In this document: piece after piece, positions 26,559 through 34,915 of the stretch
Position numbering within the stretch: position 1 is the stretch's first letter
How the letters are laid out: each line of letters starts with the position of its first letter
Source: Pelagibius sp.
GTDB lineage: Bacteria > Pseudomonadota > Alphaproteobacteria > Kiloniellales > Kiloniellaceae
Length of the DNA: 36,404 nucleotides
Direction: 5' to 3'
NCBI RefSeq assembly: GCF_028289705.1
Contig: NZ_JANQOI010000084.1
Location: forward strand, 1 to 36,404
Notes under the pieces: model-generated
Told to the model about the DNA's origin: nothing
What the model saw: the letters and a program-made list of their open reading frames with translations, nothing else
The model's database searches: none
Translations under genes and position numbers: made by a program

Positions 26559-27481
26559 CACGTGTACCTCACCTTTGGATCGAGCACCGCGTAGAGCAGG
26601 TCGACCACCAGATTGAGCACCATGATGAGCACGGCGTAGAAGATCATCACGCCCATCACCAGGGTGTAGTCACGGCTGAGGGCGCCCTGGATGAAGTAGC
26701 GCCCGATGCCGGGGATGTCGAAAATCGTCTCGATCACCACCGAGCCGGTGATGACCGCGGCGGTTGCCGGGCCGAGGTAGGAGACCACCGGCAGCAGCGC
26801 GCCCTTCAGCGCATGGCGCACCACCACGAGCTGTTCGCGCAGGCCCTTGGCGCGGGCGGTGCGCACGAAATTCGCGTTCAGCACCTCCACCATGGAGCCA
26901 CGGGTGAGGCGCGAGATGTAGGCGATCTGCGGCAGCGCCAGGGCGACGATGGGCAGCACCTTGTTGGCGAAGGCGCCGCCGCCCCAGCCGGCCACCGGCA
27001 GCCACGACAGATAGACGCCCAGCACCAAGGTGAGGAGCGGCGCCATGACGAAGTTGGGCACCGCGATGCCGACCATGGCCACGCCCATGACCGAATAGTC
27101 GGTCAGGCTGTTCTGGCGCAGGGCGGCAAATGCGCCCAGGGACACGCCGATCATCACCGCCAGCAGGATCGCCGTGCCGCCGATCTGCAGGCTGGCGGGA
27201 AAGCCGGACATGATGAGCTCGGCGACCGAGAAGTCCCGCACCCGGAAGGAGGGGCCGAAATCGCCCTGAACCAGGCCGCCCAGGTACTTCAGGTACTGCT
27301 GCCAGAGCGGCAGGTCGAGATTGTAGTGGGCCATGATGTTCTTCTCGATGGCCGGCGGCAGCACCCGGTCGGAATCGAAGGGCCCGCCCGGGGCCAGGCG
27401 CATCAGGAAGAAGGCCAGCGTGATGATGACGAAGAGTGTCGGTACCGCGACCAATAGGCGGCGTATCGCGTAGGCGAACAT
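26558..27481 (-). CDS. oppB: Oligopeptide ABC transporter permease OppB
   Basis: A 307-residue permease with the OppB/DppB pattern: the N-terminal MFAYAIRRLLVAVPTLFVI helix, a periplasmic loop, YLKYLGGLVQGDFGPSF, and the EAA-type coupling segment RTARAKGLREQLVVVRHALKGALLPV. The C-terminus is the usual VVDLLYAVLDPKVRY. GGGGAG lies at a fair distance before ATG 27481. It follows oppA across a 131-bp gap that holds a strong hairpin, suggesting lower expression than oppA. Confidence 0.96.
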   Translation of the reverse strand: MFAYAIRRLLVAVPTLFVIITLAFFLMRLAPGGPFDSDRVLPPAIEKNIMAHYNLDLPLWQQYLKYLGGLVQGDFGPSFRVRDFSVAELIMSGFPASLQIGGTAILLAVMIGVSLGAFAALRQNSLTDYSVMGVAMVGIAVPNFVMAPLLTLVLGVYLSWLPVAGWGGGAFANKVLPIVALALPQIAYISRLTRGSMVEVLNANFVRTARAKGLREQLVVVRHALKGALLPVVSYLGPATAAVITGSVVIETIFDIPGIGRYFIQGALSRDYTLVMGVMIFYAVLIMVLNLVVDLLYAVLDPKVRYT

Positions 27482-27576
27482 GGATCCAGCTCCCCTGATC
27501 CCTGTCGGCGACCTGCCATAGAGGAAGCGGAGCCGTCCCAGCGGCCCGCCGACCCCCCTACGGCGAGGCGGAAGGA

Positions 27577-27603
27577 CCCTCCGCCGGGATCACCGGCGGA
27601 GGG
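27577..27603 (-). promoter_or_regulatory. Intercistronic hairpin between oppA and oppB
   Basis: CCCTCCGCCGG (27577-27587) and CCGGCGGAGGG (27593-27603) form a perfect 11-bp stem with a 5-base loop, 10 bp after the oppA stop. No T-run follows on the minus strand, so it more likely protects the oppA message end or partly attenuates transcription than ends it completely. This is common after binding-protein genes. Confidence 0.65.
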
Positions 27604-27612
27604 CCCGCGCGA

Positions 27613-29199
27613 TCAGGGCTTGATCGACAGATAGCGGGTGCGCTGAATGTCTTTCACGTTTGGTTCCCAACCGACCACGCTGTTGGAAACCAGGTTCTTG
27701 GACACATAGTAGTAGATCGGGATGACCGGCTGGTCCTCCATCGCAATGGCCTCAGCCGAACGCAGGTATTGCGCGCGCTTGTCCATGTCGGTGGTGTTGG
27801 CAGCCTTGGCCATGTAGTCGTCGAACTGAGCGTTGGAGTAGCGCCCGTAGTTCTGGCGACCGGTCCGTGTCTCCAAGAGGTAGAGGAAGTTCTGCGCGTC
27901 GTTGTAGTCGGCGATCCAGCCGGCACGCGCCACGTCGAAGTCGTTCTGCTCAAGCTTGTTGTAGTGCGGCGTCACTTCCTGATTGAACAGCTCGGCCTGC
28001 ACGCCCAGTTGCTTCCACATCGCCGCCACGGCAATGGCGATGCGCTTGTGGTTTTCGCTGGTGTTGTAGGAGAGGGTCAGCTTGACCGGGTTGTCCGGGC
28101 CATAGCCGGCCTCGGCCAGCAGGGCCTTGGCCTTCGCAACACGCTCCTTGTAGGGCACGTCCATCCAATCGACGAAGGCCGGGTCGCCGTAATTGCCGGT
28201 GCCGGGCGGCACGAAGCTGTAGGCCGGAACCTCACCGGTCTTCAGCACCTTATCGGTGATGGCCTCGCGGTCGATGGCCATGGACAGGGCCTGGCGCACC
28301 CGCTTGTCGTCGAAGGGCGGCTTGTTGGTGTTGACGGGGTAGTAGTAGATCCCGAGGTAAGGGGCCACACGGGTCTCGTCCGGCAGGTTCTTCTTCAGGA
28401 AGTCGAACTGCTCGGAGGCGAAGTCCTTGGCGATGTCGATCTCACCGGAACGGAAACGCTTCTGCACGGCGCCGCGGTCCTCGGAGGGGAAGAACTCAAC
28501 CTTGTCGATGGTGACGTTCGCGGCATCGTAGAAACCGTCGTTCTTGACCAGGCGCACATGGGTGTTGGGCACCCATTCGTCCAGCATATAGGCGCCGTTG
28601 CTGGCAATCGTGCCCTTCTTGATCCAGTCATCGCCGTGCTGTTCCACCAGGTGCTTGGGCACCGGGAAAGCGGTGTAGTGGGTCAGCTGTTCGATGAAAT
28701 AGGGGGTCGGGGCCACCAGGGTGATTTCCAGGGTCTTGGCGTCGACCGCCCGCACGCCGAGCTGCGACAGGTCGGCAACGCTGGCGTTGTTGATCTCTTC
28801 GGCGTTCTTGATGGGATAGAGAAGCGAGGCGTATTTGGCCGCCAGTTCCGGCGAGAGGATACGGCGCAGCGCAAAGACGAAGTCGTCGGCGCTCACCGGG
28901 GTGCCGTCGGACCAGCTATGGTCGCGCAGCTTAAAGGTGTAGGTCAGGCCATCGTCGCTGATCGTCCAGCTTTCCGCGGCGCCGGGCACCACGCTGCCGT
29001 CCGGCCCCTCGGTGGTGAGGCCCATGAACATGTCGCCGATGATGCGGTTTTCCCAGGTCCCGGCCACGTGATGGGGGTCCAGGGTCGCCGGTTCGCCCAT
29101 GTTGCCGACCCGCAGGACCGTCTCCGCTCCCGCCGTGCCGGCCAGCGCAACGGCAAGGCCGATGCTCAGCGAGGCGCGTTTGAAGTGTTTAAGGAACAT
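27613..29199 (-). CDS. oppA: Periplasmic oligopeptide-binding protein OppA
   Basis: A 528-residue family 5 solute-binding protein. The signal peptide ends AGTAGA near residue 25. The mature protein begins with the typical LRVGNMGEPATLDPH, followed by the PGAAESWTISDDGLTYTFKLRDHSWSDGTPVSADDF block that defines peptide-binding family members. The OppA-like C-terminus ends in KDIQRTRYLSIKP. The start is ATG 29199, with GGGAG a few bases upstream. The frame to 29361 is not protein-like. It is the first gene of the operon and supplies peptide specificity to OppBCDF; the exact substrates are unknown. Confidence 0.96.
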   Translation of the reverse strand: MFLKHFKRASLSIGLAVALAGTAGAETVLRVGNMGEPATLDPHHVAGTWENRIIGDMFMGLTTEGPDGSVVPGAAESWTISDDGLTYTFKLRDHSWSDGTPVSADDFVFALRRILSPELAAKYASLLYPIKNAEEINNASVADLSQLGVRAVDAKTLEITLVAPTPYFIEQLTHYTAFPVPKHLVEQHGDDWIKKGTIASNGAYMLDEWVPNTHVRLVKNDGFYDAANVTIDKVEFFPSEDRGAVQKRFRSGEIDIAKDFASEQFDFLKKNLPDETRVAPYLGIYYYPVNTNKPPFDDKRVRQALSMAIDREAITDKVLKTGEVPAYSFVPPGTGNYGDPAFVDWMDVPYKERVAKAKALLAEAGYGPDNPVKLTLSYNTSENHKRIAIAVAAMWKQLGVQAELFNQEVTPHYNKLEQNDFDVARAGWIADYNDAQNFLYLLETRTGRQNYGRYSNAQFDDYMAKAANTTDMDKRAQYLRSAEAIAMEDQPVIPIYYYVSKNLVSNSVVGWEPNVKDIQRTRYLSIKP

Positions 29200-29503
29200 A
29201 AAATCGCTCTCCCATTTTTGTTGTTTGAAGCCTTTCCTACCTTGCCCGCCGGTTCCCCCCGAAACCGGCCGCTTTGACGGTAGGCCGACGCCTGCACGCC
29301 GGGTCTTAACGCCATAATAGAGCCCCAACGCCCTAAGGTTACAAGTCTCCTTGTGCGGCAAATTGCAGGGGGAGGTTGTTATGTATACGTATGGAATGTG
29401 TTCCTACGCATTTGACACAGATGTGCCGCCGGGGCGACCGCGGGCGGGGCGATGCGGCCGGCGGGTCGGGTGCGGATTCTAGGCGATGCCGGGAGAAAGG
29501 GGC
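29200..29503. other. Intergenic region between accA and oppA
   Basis: A 304-bp gap with no gene that I can support. It holds a short hairpin (29248-29254 with 29263-29269), a possible oppA promoter (29314-29344), and an AT-richer patch at about 29375-29415. No terminator is clear after accA. Confidence 0.6.
29314..29344 (-). promoter_or_regulatory. Possible oppA promoter
   Basis: On the minus strand TTGTAA (29344-29339) and TATTAT (29319-29314) are separated by 19 bp, about 115 bp upstream of oppA. The -10 is good, but the spacer is longer than ideal. Confidence 0.3.
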
Positions 29504-30460
29504 TCAGCCGAGTCCCTTCTTGCCCATCTCCAGGAACTTATCGCGTCGGTGCTGCTTGAGGTGGACGCCGCTTTCGCGCATCAGCTCGCGGATCGCCTCC
29601 TCCAGCTTATCGCCGACGGCAACAATGGTGCTTTCGCCGCCGCGATGGGCGCCGCCGAGGGGTTCGGGGATGATGTCGTCGATCACCCCCAGGCGCTGCA
29701 GGTCCTGGGCGGTCAGGCGCAGGGCCTCGGCGGCCTCCTGGGCCTGCTCGGCCGAACGCCAGAGGATGGAGGCGCAACCCTCGGGCGAGATCACCGAGTA
29801 GATCGAATGCTCGAGCATGAAGATCCGGTTGGCCGCGGCGAGCGCAATGGCACCGCCGGAGCCGCCTTCGCCGATGATCACCGACAGGAGCGGAACCTCG
29901 ACGTTCATGCAAACCTCGATGGAGCGGGCGATGGCCTCCGCCTGGCCGCGCTCCTCCGCGCCGACTCCGGGATAAGCGCCGGCGGTATCGACCAGGGTGA
30001 TGACCGGAAGCCCGAAGCGCGTGGCCAGGGCCATCAGGCGCTGGGCCTTGCGGTAGCCTTCCGGCCGGGCCATGCCGAAGTTGTGGGTTACCCGCGAAGA
30101 GATGTCCGCGCCCTTCTCGTGGCCGATGACGACGACGGAATAGCCGCGGAAGCGGCCCAGGCCGCCGATGATCGCCTTGTCCTCGGCGAACAGCCGGTCG
30201 CCGGCGAGCGGCGTGAAGTCCTCCACCAGGGCGGTGATGTAGTCGTGGAAGTGCGGCCGGTCCGGGTGGCGGGCGACCTGGGTCTTCTGCCAGGCCGAGA
30301 GTTTGCCGTAGGTCTGGCGCAGCAGCCGGTCGACCTTGCCCTGGAGCTTCTCGACCTCCTCGGCGATGTTGATCTCGCCGTCGTCGGAGAGATGGCGCAA
30401 CTCTTCGATCTTGCCTTCGAGCTCGGCGATCGGCTTTTCGAAATCAAGGAAGTTGTGCAT
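29504..30460 (-). CDS. accA: Acetyl-CoA carboxylase carboxyltransferase subunit alpha
   Basis: A 318-residue AccA, which with AccD transfers the carboxyl group from carboxybiotin to acetyl-CoA at the first step of fatty acid synthesis. Typical features are the N-terminal [17 protein letters not shown] coiled coil, [34 protein letters not shown], and the oxyanion and substrate loops in [15 protein letters not shown] and [11 protein letters not shown]. It is full length. It follows the malyl-CoA lyase gene after a 166-bp gap with a hairpin, so it probably has its own promoter. The ribosome binding site is weak. Confidence 0.98.
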   Translation of the reverse strand: MHNFLDFEKPIAELEGKIEELRHLSDDGEINIAEEVEKLQGKVDRLLRQTYGKLSAWQKTQVARHPDRPHFHDYITALVEDFTPLAGDRLFAEDKAIIGGLGRFRGYSVVVIGHEKGADISSRVTHNFGMARPEGYRKAQRLMALATRFGLPVITLVDTAGAYPGVGAEERGQAEAIARSIEVCMNVEVPLLSVIIGEGGSGGAIALAAANRIFMLEHSIYSVISPEGCASILWRSAEQAQEAAEALRLTAQDLQRLGVIDDIIPEPLGGAHRGGESTIVAVGDKLEEAIRELMRESGVHLKQHRRDKFLEMGKKGLG

Positions 30461-30568
30461 CAGGGCTGTCTAGCACAGGAATCCGGGCATCGCACGCCTT
30501 TGGTTGATCCCCGATGACCGGTTTTCCGAATACGGGCATGCGATGCCAGGCGGCGTCGGAAACGGGAA

Positions 30569-30594
30569 GGGCCGGCGCCGCGCGACGCCGGCCC
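30569..30594 (-). terminator. Probable terminator of the malyl-CoA lyase gene
   Basis: GGGCCGGCG (30569-30577) and CGCCGGCCC (30586-30594) form a perfect 9-bp GC stem with an 8-base loop. On the minus strand TTCCCGTTTCC follows, a weak T-rich run. It lies 33 bp after the lyase stop and before accA. Confidence 0.55.
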
Positions 30595-30626
30595 CCGCAG
30601 TGGGTTTGCCGTTGGGTAGGCCGCTC

Positions 30627-31604
30627 TCAGCCCTTGGCGATCATGCGGGCCTTCTTGACCATCACCTCGGCCTGTTTGATCGAAGCGATATCGATCAGCC
30701 GGCCGTCGAGGGAGACGGCGCCCTTGCCCTCCTTCTGGGCCTGGCGCATGGCCTTCAGGATGCGCTTGGCCTTGTCGACCTCGGCCTTGGAGGGGCTGTT
30801 CACCTCGTTGGCGAGGTCGATCTGGCTCGGGTGGATGGCCCACTTGCCCTCGCAGCCCAGCACCGCGGCCCGGTTCGCCTGGGCGCGGAAGCCCTCGGGA
30901 TCGGAGAAGTCGCCGAAGGGGCCGTCGATGGGGCGCAGGCCGGCGGCCCGGGCCGCCACCACCATGCGGGCGATGGCGTAGTGCCACATGTCGCCCCAGT
31001 GATAGAGGCGTTCGCCCTCGGCACCGGGGTCGGTGAGCACGCCGTAGAGTTCGTTGGGGCCGCCGATCACCGTGGTCCGCGCCTTCGTCGAGGCGGCATA
31101 GTCGGCGACGCCGAAGTGGAGGCTTTCGTTGCGCGGCGAGGCCTTGGCGATTGCGTCGACGTTGGCCATGCCGAGGGCCGTTTCGATGATCATCTCGAAG
31201 CCGATGCGCTTCTTGCGGCCCACCGCCTCTTCCGCCTGGCTGACCAGCATGTCGACGGCATAGATGTCCGCCGCGGTGCCGGCCTTGGGGATCATGAAGA
31301 GATCGAGGCGCTCGCCGCCCTGCTCGACGATGTCGATGACGTCGCGGTACATGTAGTGGGTGTCGAGGCCGTTGATGCGGACCGAGAGGGTCTTGTTGCC
31401 CCAGTCGACCTCGTTCAGCGCCTTGATGATGTTCTTGCGGGCCTGGACCTTGTCGTCCGGCGCGACCGCGTCCTCCAGATCGAGGAAGACGACGTCGGCG
31501 GCAGACTCCGCCGCTTTCTTGAAGAGTTTCGGGTTGCTGCCCGGAACCGCCAGTTCGCTGCGGTTCAGGCGTGCGGACGCCTGCTCGACAACGGTAAAGC
31601 TCAT
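30627..31604 (-). CDS. mcl: L-malyl-CoA / beta-methylmalyl-CoA lyase
   Basis: A 325-residue HpcH/HpaI-family CoA-ester lyase that splits malyl-CoA to acetyl-CoA and glyoxylate, and often beta-methylmalyl-CoA to propionyl-CoA and glyoxylate. It closely follows the serine-cycle type: LNRSELAVPGSNP, FLDLEDAVAPDDK, VRINGLDTHYMYRD and GPFGDFSDPEG. The metal ligands fall at Glu141 (MIIETALG) and Asp168 (GVADYA), matching the known positions in the family as I remember them. A ribosome binding site (AGGGGGA) precedes the ATG. It has its own promoter region with a possible operator and a hairpin downstream. Whether it serves the serine cycle or the ethylmalonyl-CoA route cannot be decided here. Confidence 0.94.
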   Translation of the reverse strand: MSFTVVEQASARLNRSELAVPGSNPKLFKKAAESAADVVFLDLEDAVAPDDKVQARKNIIKALNEVDWGNKTLSVRINGLDTHYMYRDVIDIVEQGGERLDLFMIPKAGTAADIYAVDMLVSQAEEAVGRKKRIGFEMIIETALGMANVDAIAKASPRNESLHFGVADYAASTKARTTVIGGPNELYGVLTDPGAEGERLYHWGDMWHYAIARMVVAARAAGLRPIDGPFGDFSDPEGFRAQANRAAVLGCEGKWAIHPSQIDLANEVNSPSKAEVDKAKRILKAMRQAQKEGKGAVSLDGRLIDIASIKQAEVMVKKARMIAKG

Positions 31605-31707
31605 GGAAATCCCCCTGCTCGATCTGGAAAAGGGTCAAGGAATGGCGCGCCGCTTCGGACCTTGGAGAACCCCAGCCGCAGCGGCCCCATCACGTTCGCG
31701 GGGAAAC

Positions 31708-31724
31708 TGGTCACACCACTTGGT
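31708..31724 (-). promoter_or_regulatory. Possible GntR/FadR-type operator in the malyl-CoA lyase promoter
   Basis: TGGTCACACCA (31708-31718; minus strand TGGTGTGACCA) fits the FadR-group half-site pattern TNGTNNNACNA. It overlaps a second small palindrome, ACCA-CT-TGGT (31715-31724). A perfect TTGACA on the minus strand (31732-31727) directly precedes it, so a bound regulator would block the promoter. The -10 at 17 bp is poor. Confidence 0.4.
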
Positions 31725-31773
31725 CTTGTCAACCCGAGATCGCCGGGGCGGCTGCCGGCGCCGGCGAATCAGA

Positions 31774-32706
31774 TCAGGAAGAGTCGTTTCCGGCGAGCGG
31801 GTGGTGGTCGTGCACCAACGATTTCAGGCGCTCGCTCAGCACGTGGGTATAGACCTGGGTGGTGGAGATGTCGGCGTGCCCCAGCATCTTCTGCAACGAG
31901 CGCAGGTCGGCGCCATGGTCCAGCAGATGGCTGGCGAAGGCGTGGCGCATCACGTGAGGCGATACCTTGGCCGTGTCGATCCCCGCCTGACCGGCGAGCT
32001 CCTTCAGAAGCTGGCCGACGCGGTGGCGGGTCAGATGGCCGCTGGCGCCGCGCGAGGGGAACAGCCAGGGGGACTCGCGCCTTACCGCCCTCTCCCCCTT
32101 GCCTGCCTTGGGCAGGAAGGCGGTGCGGACCTTCAGGTAGTCCGACAAGCTCTGCCGCGCGGCATCGCTCAAGGGGACCATGCGCTCCTTGTTGCCCTTG
32201 CCGCGCACGATGAGCAGGCGCTGGTCGCGCTGGGCGGCGGCGCTGCGCAGGGAAACCAGTTCCGAGACCCTGAGGCCGGTGGCGTAGAGCAATTCCACCA
32301 GGGCGGCCAGGCGCAGCCCCTCGGCGTCGCGCCGCTCGCGCACGGCGGCCAGCAGCGCATCGACCTCGGCTTCGCTGAGGATCTTCGGCAGGGCCCGGCC
32401 CTGGCGCGGCGAGTCGATGCCGGCACTGGGATCGTCGCCGCGCAGGTCTTCGCTGACCAGGAATCGGTAGAACTGGCGCAGGGCGGAAAGCCGGCGCGCC
32501 GCGGTGCGCGGTGCCATGCCGGCGCGTGCGAGTTTGCCGAGATAGGCCCGCAGGTCGTCCGCCGCCGCCGTTTCCAAACGCCGGCGCCGCGGCGCCAGAA
32601 AAGCATCGAAGTCCTGCAGATCGCGGCGATAGGCCTCCAGCGTGTTGGCGGCGGCGCCGCGCTCCGCCGAGAGCATCTCCAAAAACGGCTCCAGTTGCGG
32701 TGTCAT
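31774..32706 (-). CDS. xerD: Tyrosine recombinase XerD
   Basis: A 310-residue tyrosine recombinase that, with XerC, resolves chromosome dimers at dif. The N-terminal SAM-like core-binding domain (about 1-95) is followed by the catalytic domain with the full set: Arg146 (TGLRVSEL), Lys170 (GKGNKER), His251 and Arg254 (HVMRHAF), His277 (LGHADI) and the nucleophile Tyr286 (QVYTH). Length and the ILSEAEVDALL segment fit XerD rather than a phage integrase. ATG 32706 begins at the conserved N-terminus; a start at 32730 is possible. It lies 33 bp after the 624-residue unknown gene. Confidence 0.95.
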   Translation of the reverse strand: MTPQLEPFLEMLSAERGAAANTLEAYRRDLQDFDAFLAPRRRRLETAAADDLRAYLGKLARAGMAPRTAARRLSALRQFYRFLVSEDLRGDDPSAGIDSPRQGRALPKILSEAEVDALLAAVRERRDAEGLRLAALVELLYATGLRVSELVSLRSAAAQRDQRLLIVRGKGNKERMVPLSDAARQSLSDYLKVRTAFLPKAGKGERAVRRESPWLFPSRGASGHLTRHRVGQLLKELAGQAGIDTAKVSPHVMRHAFASHLLDHGADLRSLQKMLGHADISTTQVYTHVLSERLKSLVHDHHPLAGNDSS

Positions 32707-32739
32707 CGCGGGGGCCCGGCGCGCCGCCACGAGCCGCCC

Positions 32740-34614
32740 CTATATCCCTGCGGCGAGGGCCGCTTCCAGGGCCAGCGCGCGGGCATCGCTGCTGAGGCCG
32801 ACGGCGTTCAGAGCCGAGACCGCGTAGCCGAGTGCCAGCGGGTGCTTCTCTTCCAGGGGCCCCTCGCCCAGTGCGCGCAACGCCAGCAGCACGACTTCGC
32901 CGCGCCGTCCGGCGGCGGCGGCATCGCCGAGGGCGAGCAGGACCGGCAGCGGCTCCAGCGCCGCGGTCTCGAACCCCGCCGCGCCGAGGGTTCCGGGCCA
33001 GCCAGCGGGCTCATCCTGGCCGAGCGCGCGGGAGAGGACCATAGCGAGGAACTGCCGTGCGGCCTCTTCGCCCTCTGCCTCGCTGCCGCCGCCCAGGGGT
33101 GCCCCGCCCCCGATCAGGCGGGCATAGGGCATCAAGGCTTCAAAGGCCGCCTGCGATTCAGGATTTCGCGTGCCGTCCAGTTGCAGCACGGCAGTCCAGG
33201 CCGCAGCCCCTTCGTAGCGGCCGAGCCGATAGAGGGTCCGGCCCGCCGCCGGGGCGAACCAGGCCAGTTCCGCGCCCGGCAGGAGCGCTTCCACCTGCGG
33301 CAGAACCGCCTGGGCCATGGCAAAGCCGCGCCCGGCCTGGCGCGCGGCGGCCAGGGCCGCCTGCAGGAACTCGGCCTTCGCCGTGGCGATGGATTCCTGC
33401 CGCGCGGCATGAAACAGCAGGGCACGGCCACGCAGTCCGCCGGCTTCGCCGGCCTTGACCAGGGGGTCCGCCAGTTCCGGCTCCTCGAAGGGAATGGCAC
33501 TGTAGGCTTCGGCCAGTTGTCTGCCCGGCACCAAGGCGGCCTGCGCCAGACGTTCCAGGGCCGCCGCCTTGTCCAGCGGCGAGGCCTTGTCCAGCGCGGC
33601 GATCCCGTGCAGCAGCAGCGGCGGCGCTTCTGCCGCCAGGTCCGCCGGCGGTTCGCCGGCGCCGAGGCGCAGCATCGCCAGGCTGAGCGGGGTCAAGGCG
33701 CCGGCCTCGATGGCTCCCGCCTCGCCGCCGATGAAGAGATTTGTGAGGGCGTAGAACAGGGGATCGCCCTCAGGATCCTGTTCGCGCAGCAGGTCGAGAG
33801 CGAAGAAGGCCTGGTCCCGCTCCTCGGCGAGGAACTGGCAAAAGACCAGCGCCTTGGACCAATAGACTTCCGCCGGGAAGCGCGCCGCGGCGCCGCGCAC
33901 CTGACCACAGGCTTGCTGATCGCGTCCGGCCAGCAGCAGGCCGTCGACCCGTGCCTGGGCGAGGCGGGAGTCGTCCAGACGCTGGGGCACGATCCCCAGG
34001 AGCCGGTTGAGCCCGGCCAGGTCCCCCAGAGCATAGAGGCGGTCGACGCGCAGCCGCAGGAAGTCGGTCTCCTGCGCCGCCGCCACGGCGTCCGCCAGGG
34101 TGTTTCCGCTGGCCCGCTTGGGCGCGCGGGCGTTGCTGAGCACCAGCCGGACGGCAAGCCGTCGCAGCGTCGGCGAAGACGGATCGTCCGGCAGGGCCGC
34201 AATCAGGCCTTCCACCAGGGTTCGGTCGCTGCCGGCCCAGGCCTCGACCCCCAGACCGCCGTCCGCTGCCTCCAGAATCCCCAGGGACTCGGCATCCAGT
34301 TCCTGGAGCTTGTCCACCCGGATGCCTTCATACTGTGGGGTTTCCGTGGGGGGCAGTGCCGGGGCGCCATGGGCGGGGGCTGGGTTGGCGGGGGCTTGCG
34401 GGACGGCCGCGGGCGCCCCTTCGTCCGCCGTTTCACCGGGCTCCTGCGGGGCCACGGTCGGCGGAAACAGACTGATCGGCGCACTGGGCTGCTGCTGGGC
34501 AGCGAGCGGCGAAAGCGCGGCAAAGGTCAGGAAAAGGGCCGATGCCCAACCGGTTCCGGCGCGGAGTGCCAAGGCGCGGGCCCGCCCGTTGGCCCTAGCG
34601 CGGGAATCGCTCAT
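32740..34614 (-). CDS. Secreted alanine-rich helical protein of unknown function
   Basis: A 624-residue protein whose function I do not recognise. A signal peptide (about 22-39, ending SPLAAQ) is followed by a Pro/Ala-rich segment to about 95. The rest is a long alpha-helical array of Ala/Leu-rich units resembling TPR-like or other solenoid repeats, such as RRLAVRLVLSNARAP and LRVDRLYALGDLAGL. No enzyme motif is visible. From memory, proteins of this kind occupy the same place between xerD and aroK in related alphaproteobacteria. The start codon lies 20 bp inside the 3' end of the 46-residue membrane-protein gene, so the two are probably translationally coupled. Confidence 0.8.
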   Translation of the reverse strand: MSDSRARANGRARALALRAGTGWASALFLTFAALSPLAAQQQPSAPISLFPPTVAPQEPGETADEGAPAAVPQAPANPAPAHGAPALPPTETPQYEGIRVDKLQELDAESLGILEAADGGLGVEAWAGSDRTLVEGLIAALPDDPSSPTLRRLAVRLVLSNARAPKRASGNTLADAVAAAQETDFLRLRVDRLYALGDLAGLNRLLGIVPQRLDDSRLAQARVDGLLLAGRDQQACGQVRGAAARFPAEVYWSKALVFCQFLAEERDQAFFALDLLREQDPEGDPLFYALTNLFIGGEAGAIEAGALTPLSLAMLRLGAGEPPADLAAEAPPLLLHGIAALDKASPLDKAAALERLAQAALVPGRQLAEAYSAIPFEEPELADPLVKAGEAGGLRGRALLFHAARQESIATAKAEFLQAALAAARQAGRGFAMAQAVLPQVEALLPGAELAWFAPAAGRTLYRLGRYEGAAAWTAVLQLDGTRNPESQAAFEALMPYARLIGGGAPLGGGSEAEGEEAARQFLAMVLSRALGQDEPAGWPGTLGAAGFETAALEPLPVLLALGDAAAAGRRGEVVLLALRALGEGPLEEKHPLALGYAVSALNAVGLSSDARALALEAALAAGI

Positions 34615-34735
34615 CCGGCAGCACTCTCTCGACCGGGGCCGATGGCGGCGGAATGTCCCAGGTGAGGAGAAAGAAACCGCCGGAGACGATGAGTCCGGCA
34701 ACGACGACGAGGGCGATCAGGCTGGTCTTCTTCAT
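34595..34735 (-). CDS. Small single-helix membrane protein (46 residues)
   Basis: A 46-residue protein with a short basic start (MKKT), one membrane helix (about 5-27), and a periplasmic-type tail containing WDIPPPSAPVE and ending LPDERFPR. I recall similar W-D-I-P and R-F-P-R tails in small proteins at this locus in other alphaproteobacteria, which supports it as real. It overlaps the next gene by 20 bp. It is divergent from aroK and is probably the first gene of an operon with the unknown secreted protein and xerD. The ribosome binding site is weak. Function unknown. Confidence 0.72.
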   Translation of the reverse strand: MKKTSLIALVVVAGLIVSGGFFLLTWDIPPPSAPVERVLPDERFPR

Positions 34736-34819
34736 CAATACACTTGTCTGCGGGCCCTGGAGGCCGGTCTGGGCGCGATCCTGTTCTTCGGTCCGCGCCG
34801 AACAGCGCCGCCGTACTAC

Positions 34820-34848
34820 TTGCACCGCCCTGAAGATTCTATGATATG
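34820..34848 (+). promoter_or_regulatory. Possible aroK promoter
   Basis: TTGCAC (34820-34825), a 17-bp spacer, and GATATG (34843-34848) lie in an AT-richer patch between the divergent genes. If real, transcription would begin near 34855, after the upstream ATG at 34841, which favours a GTG start for aroK. Confidence 0.35.
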
Positions 34849-34915
34849 GTCCGAATCTGGCGCGGAAACGGCAGTTTACCGAGCGCCTACTGGGGTTGCA
34901 ACGATCAGCAGTGAC

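Noticed and set aside
31360-34665. An 1101-codon open frame on the plus strand
   Set aside because: It runs antisense through the start of the lyase gene, xerD and the 624-residue gene. The translation is Gln/Arg/Gly-rich and not protein-like.
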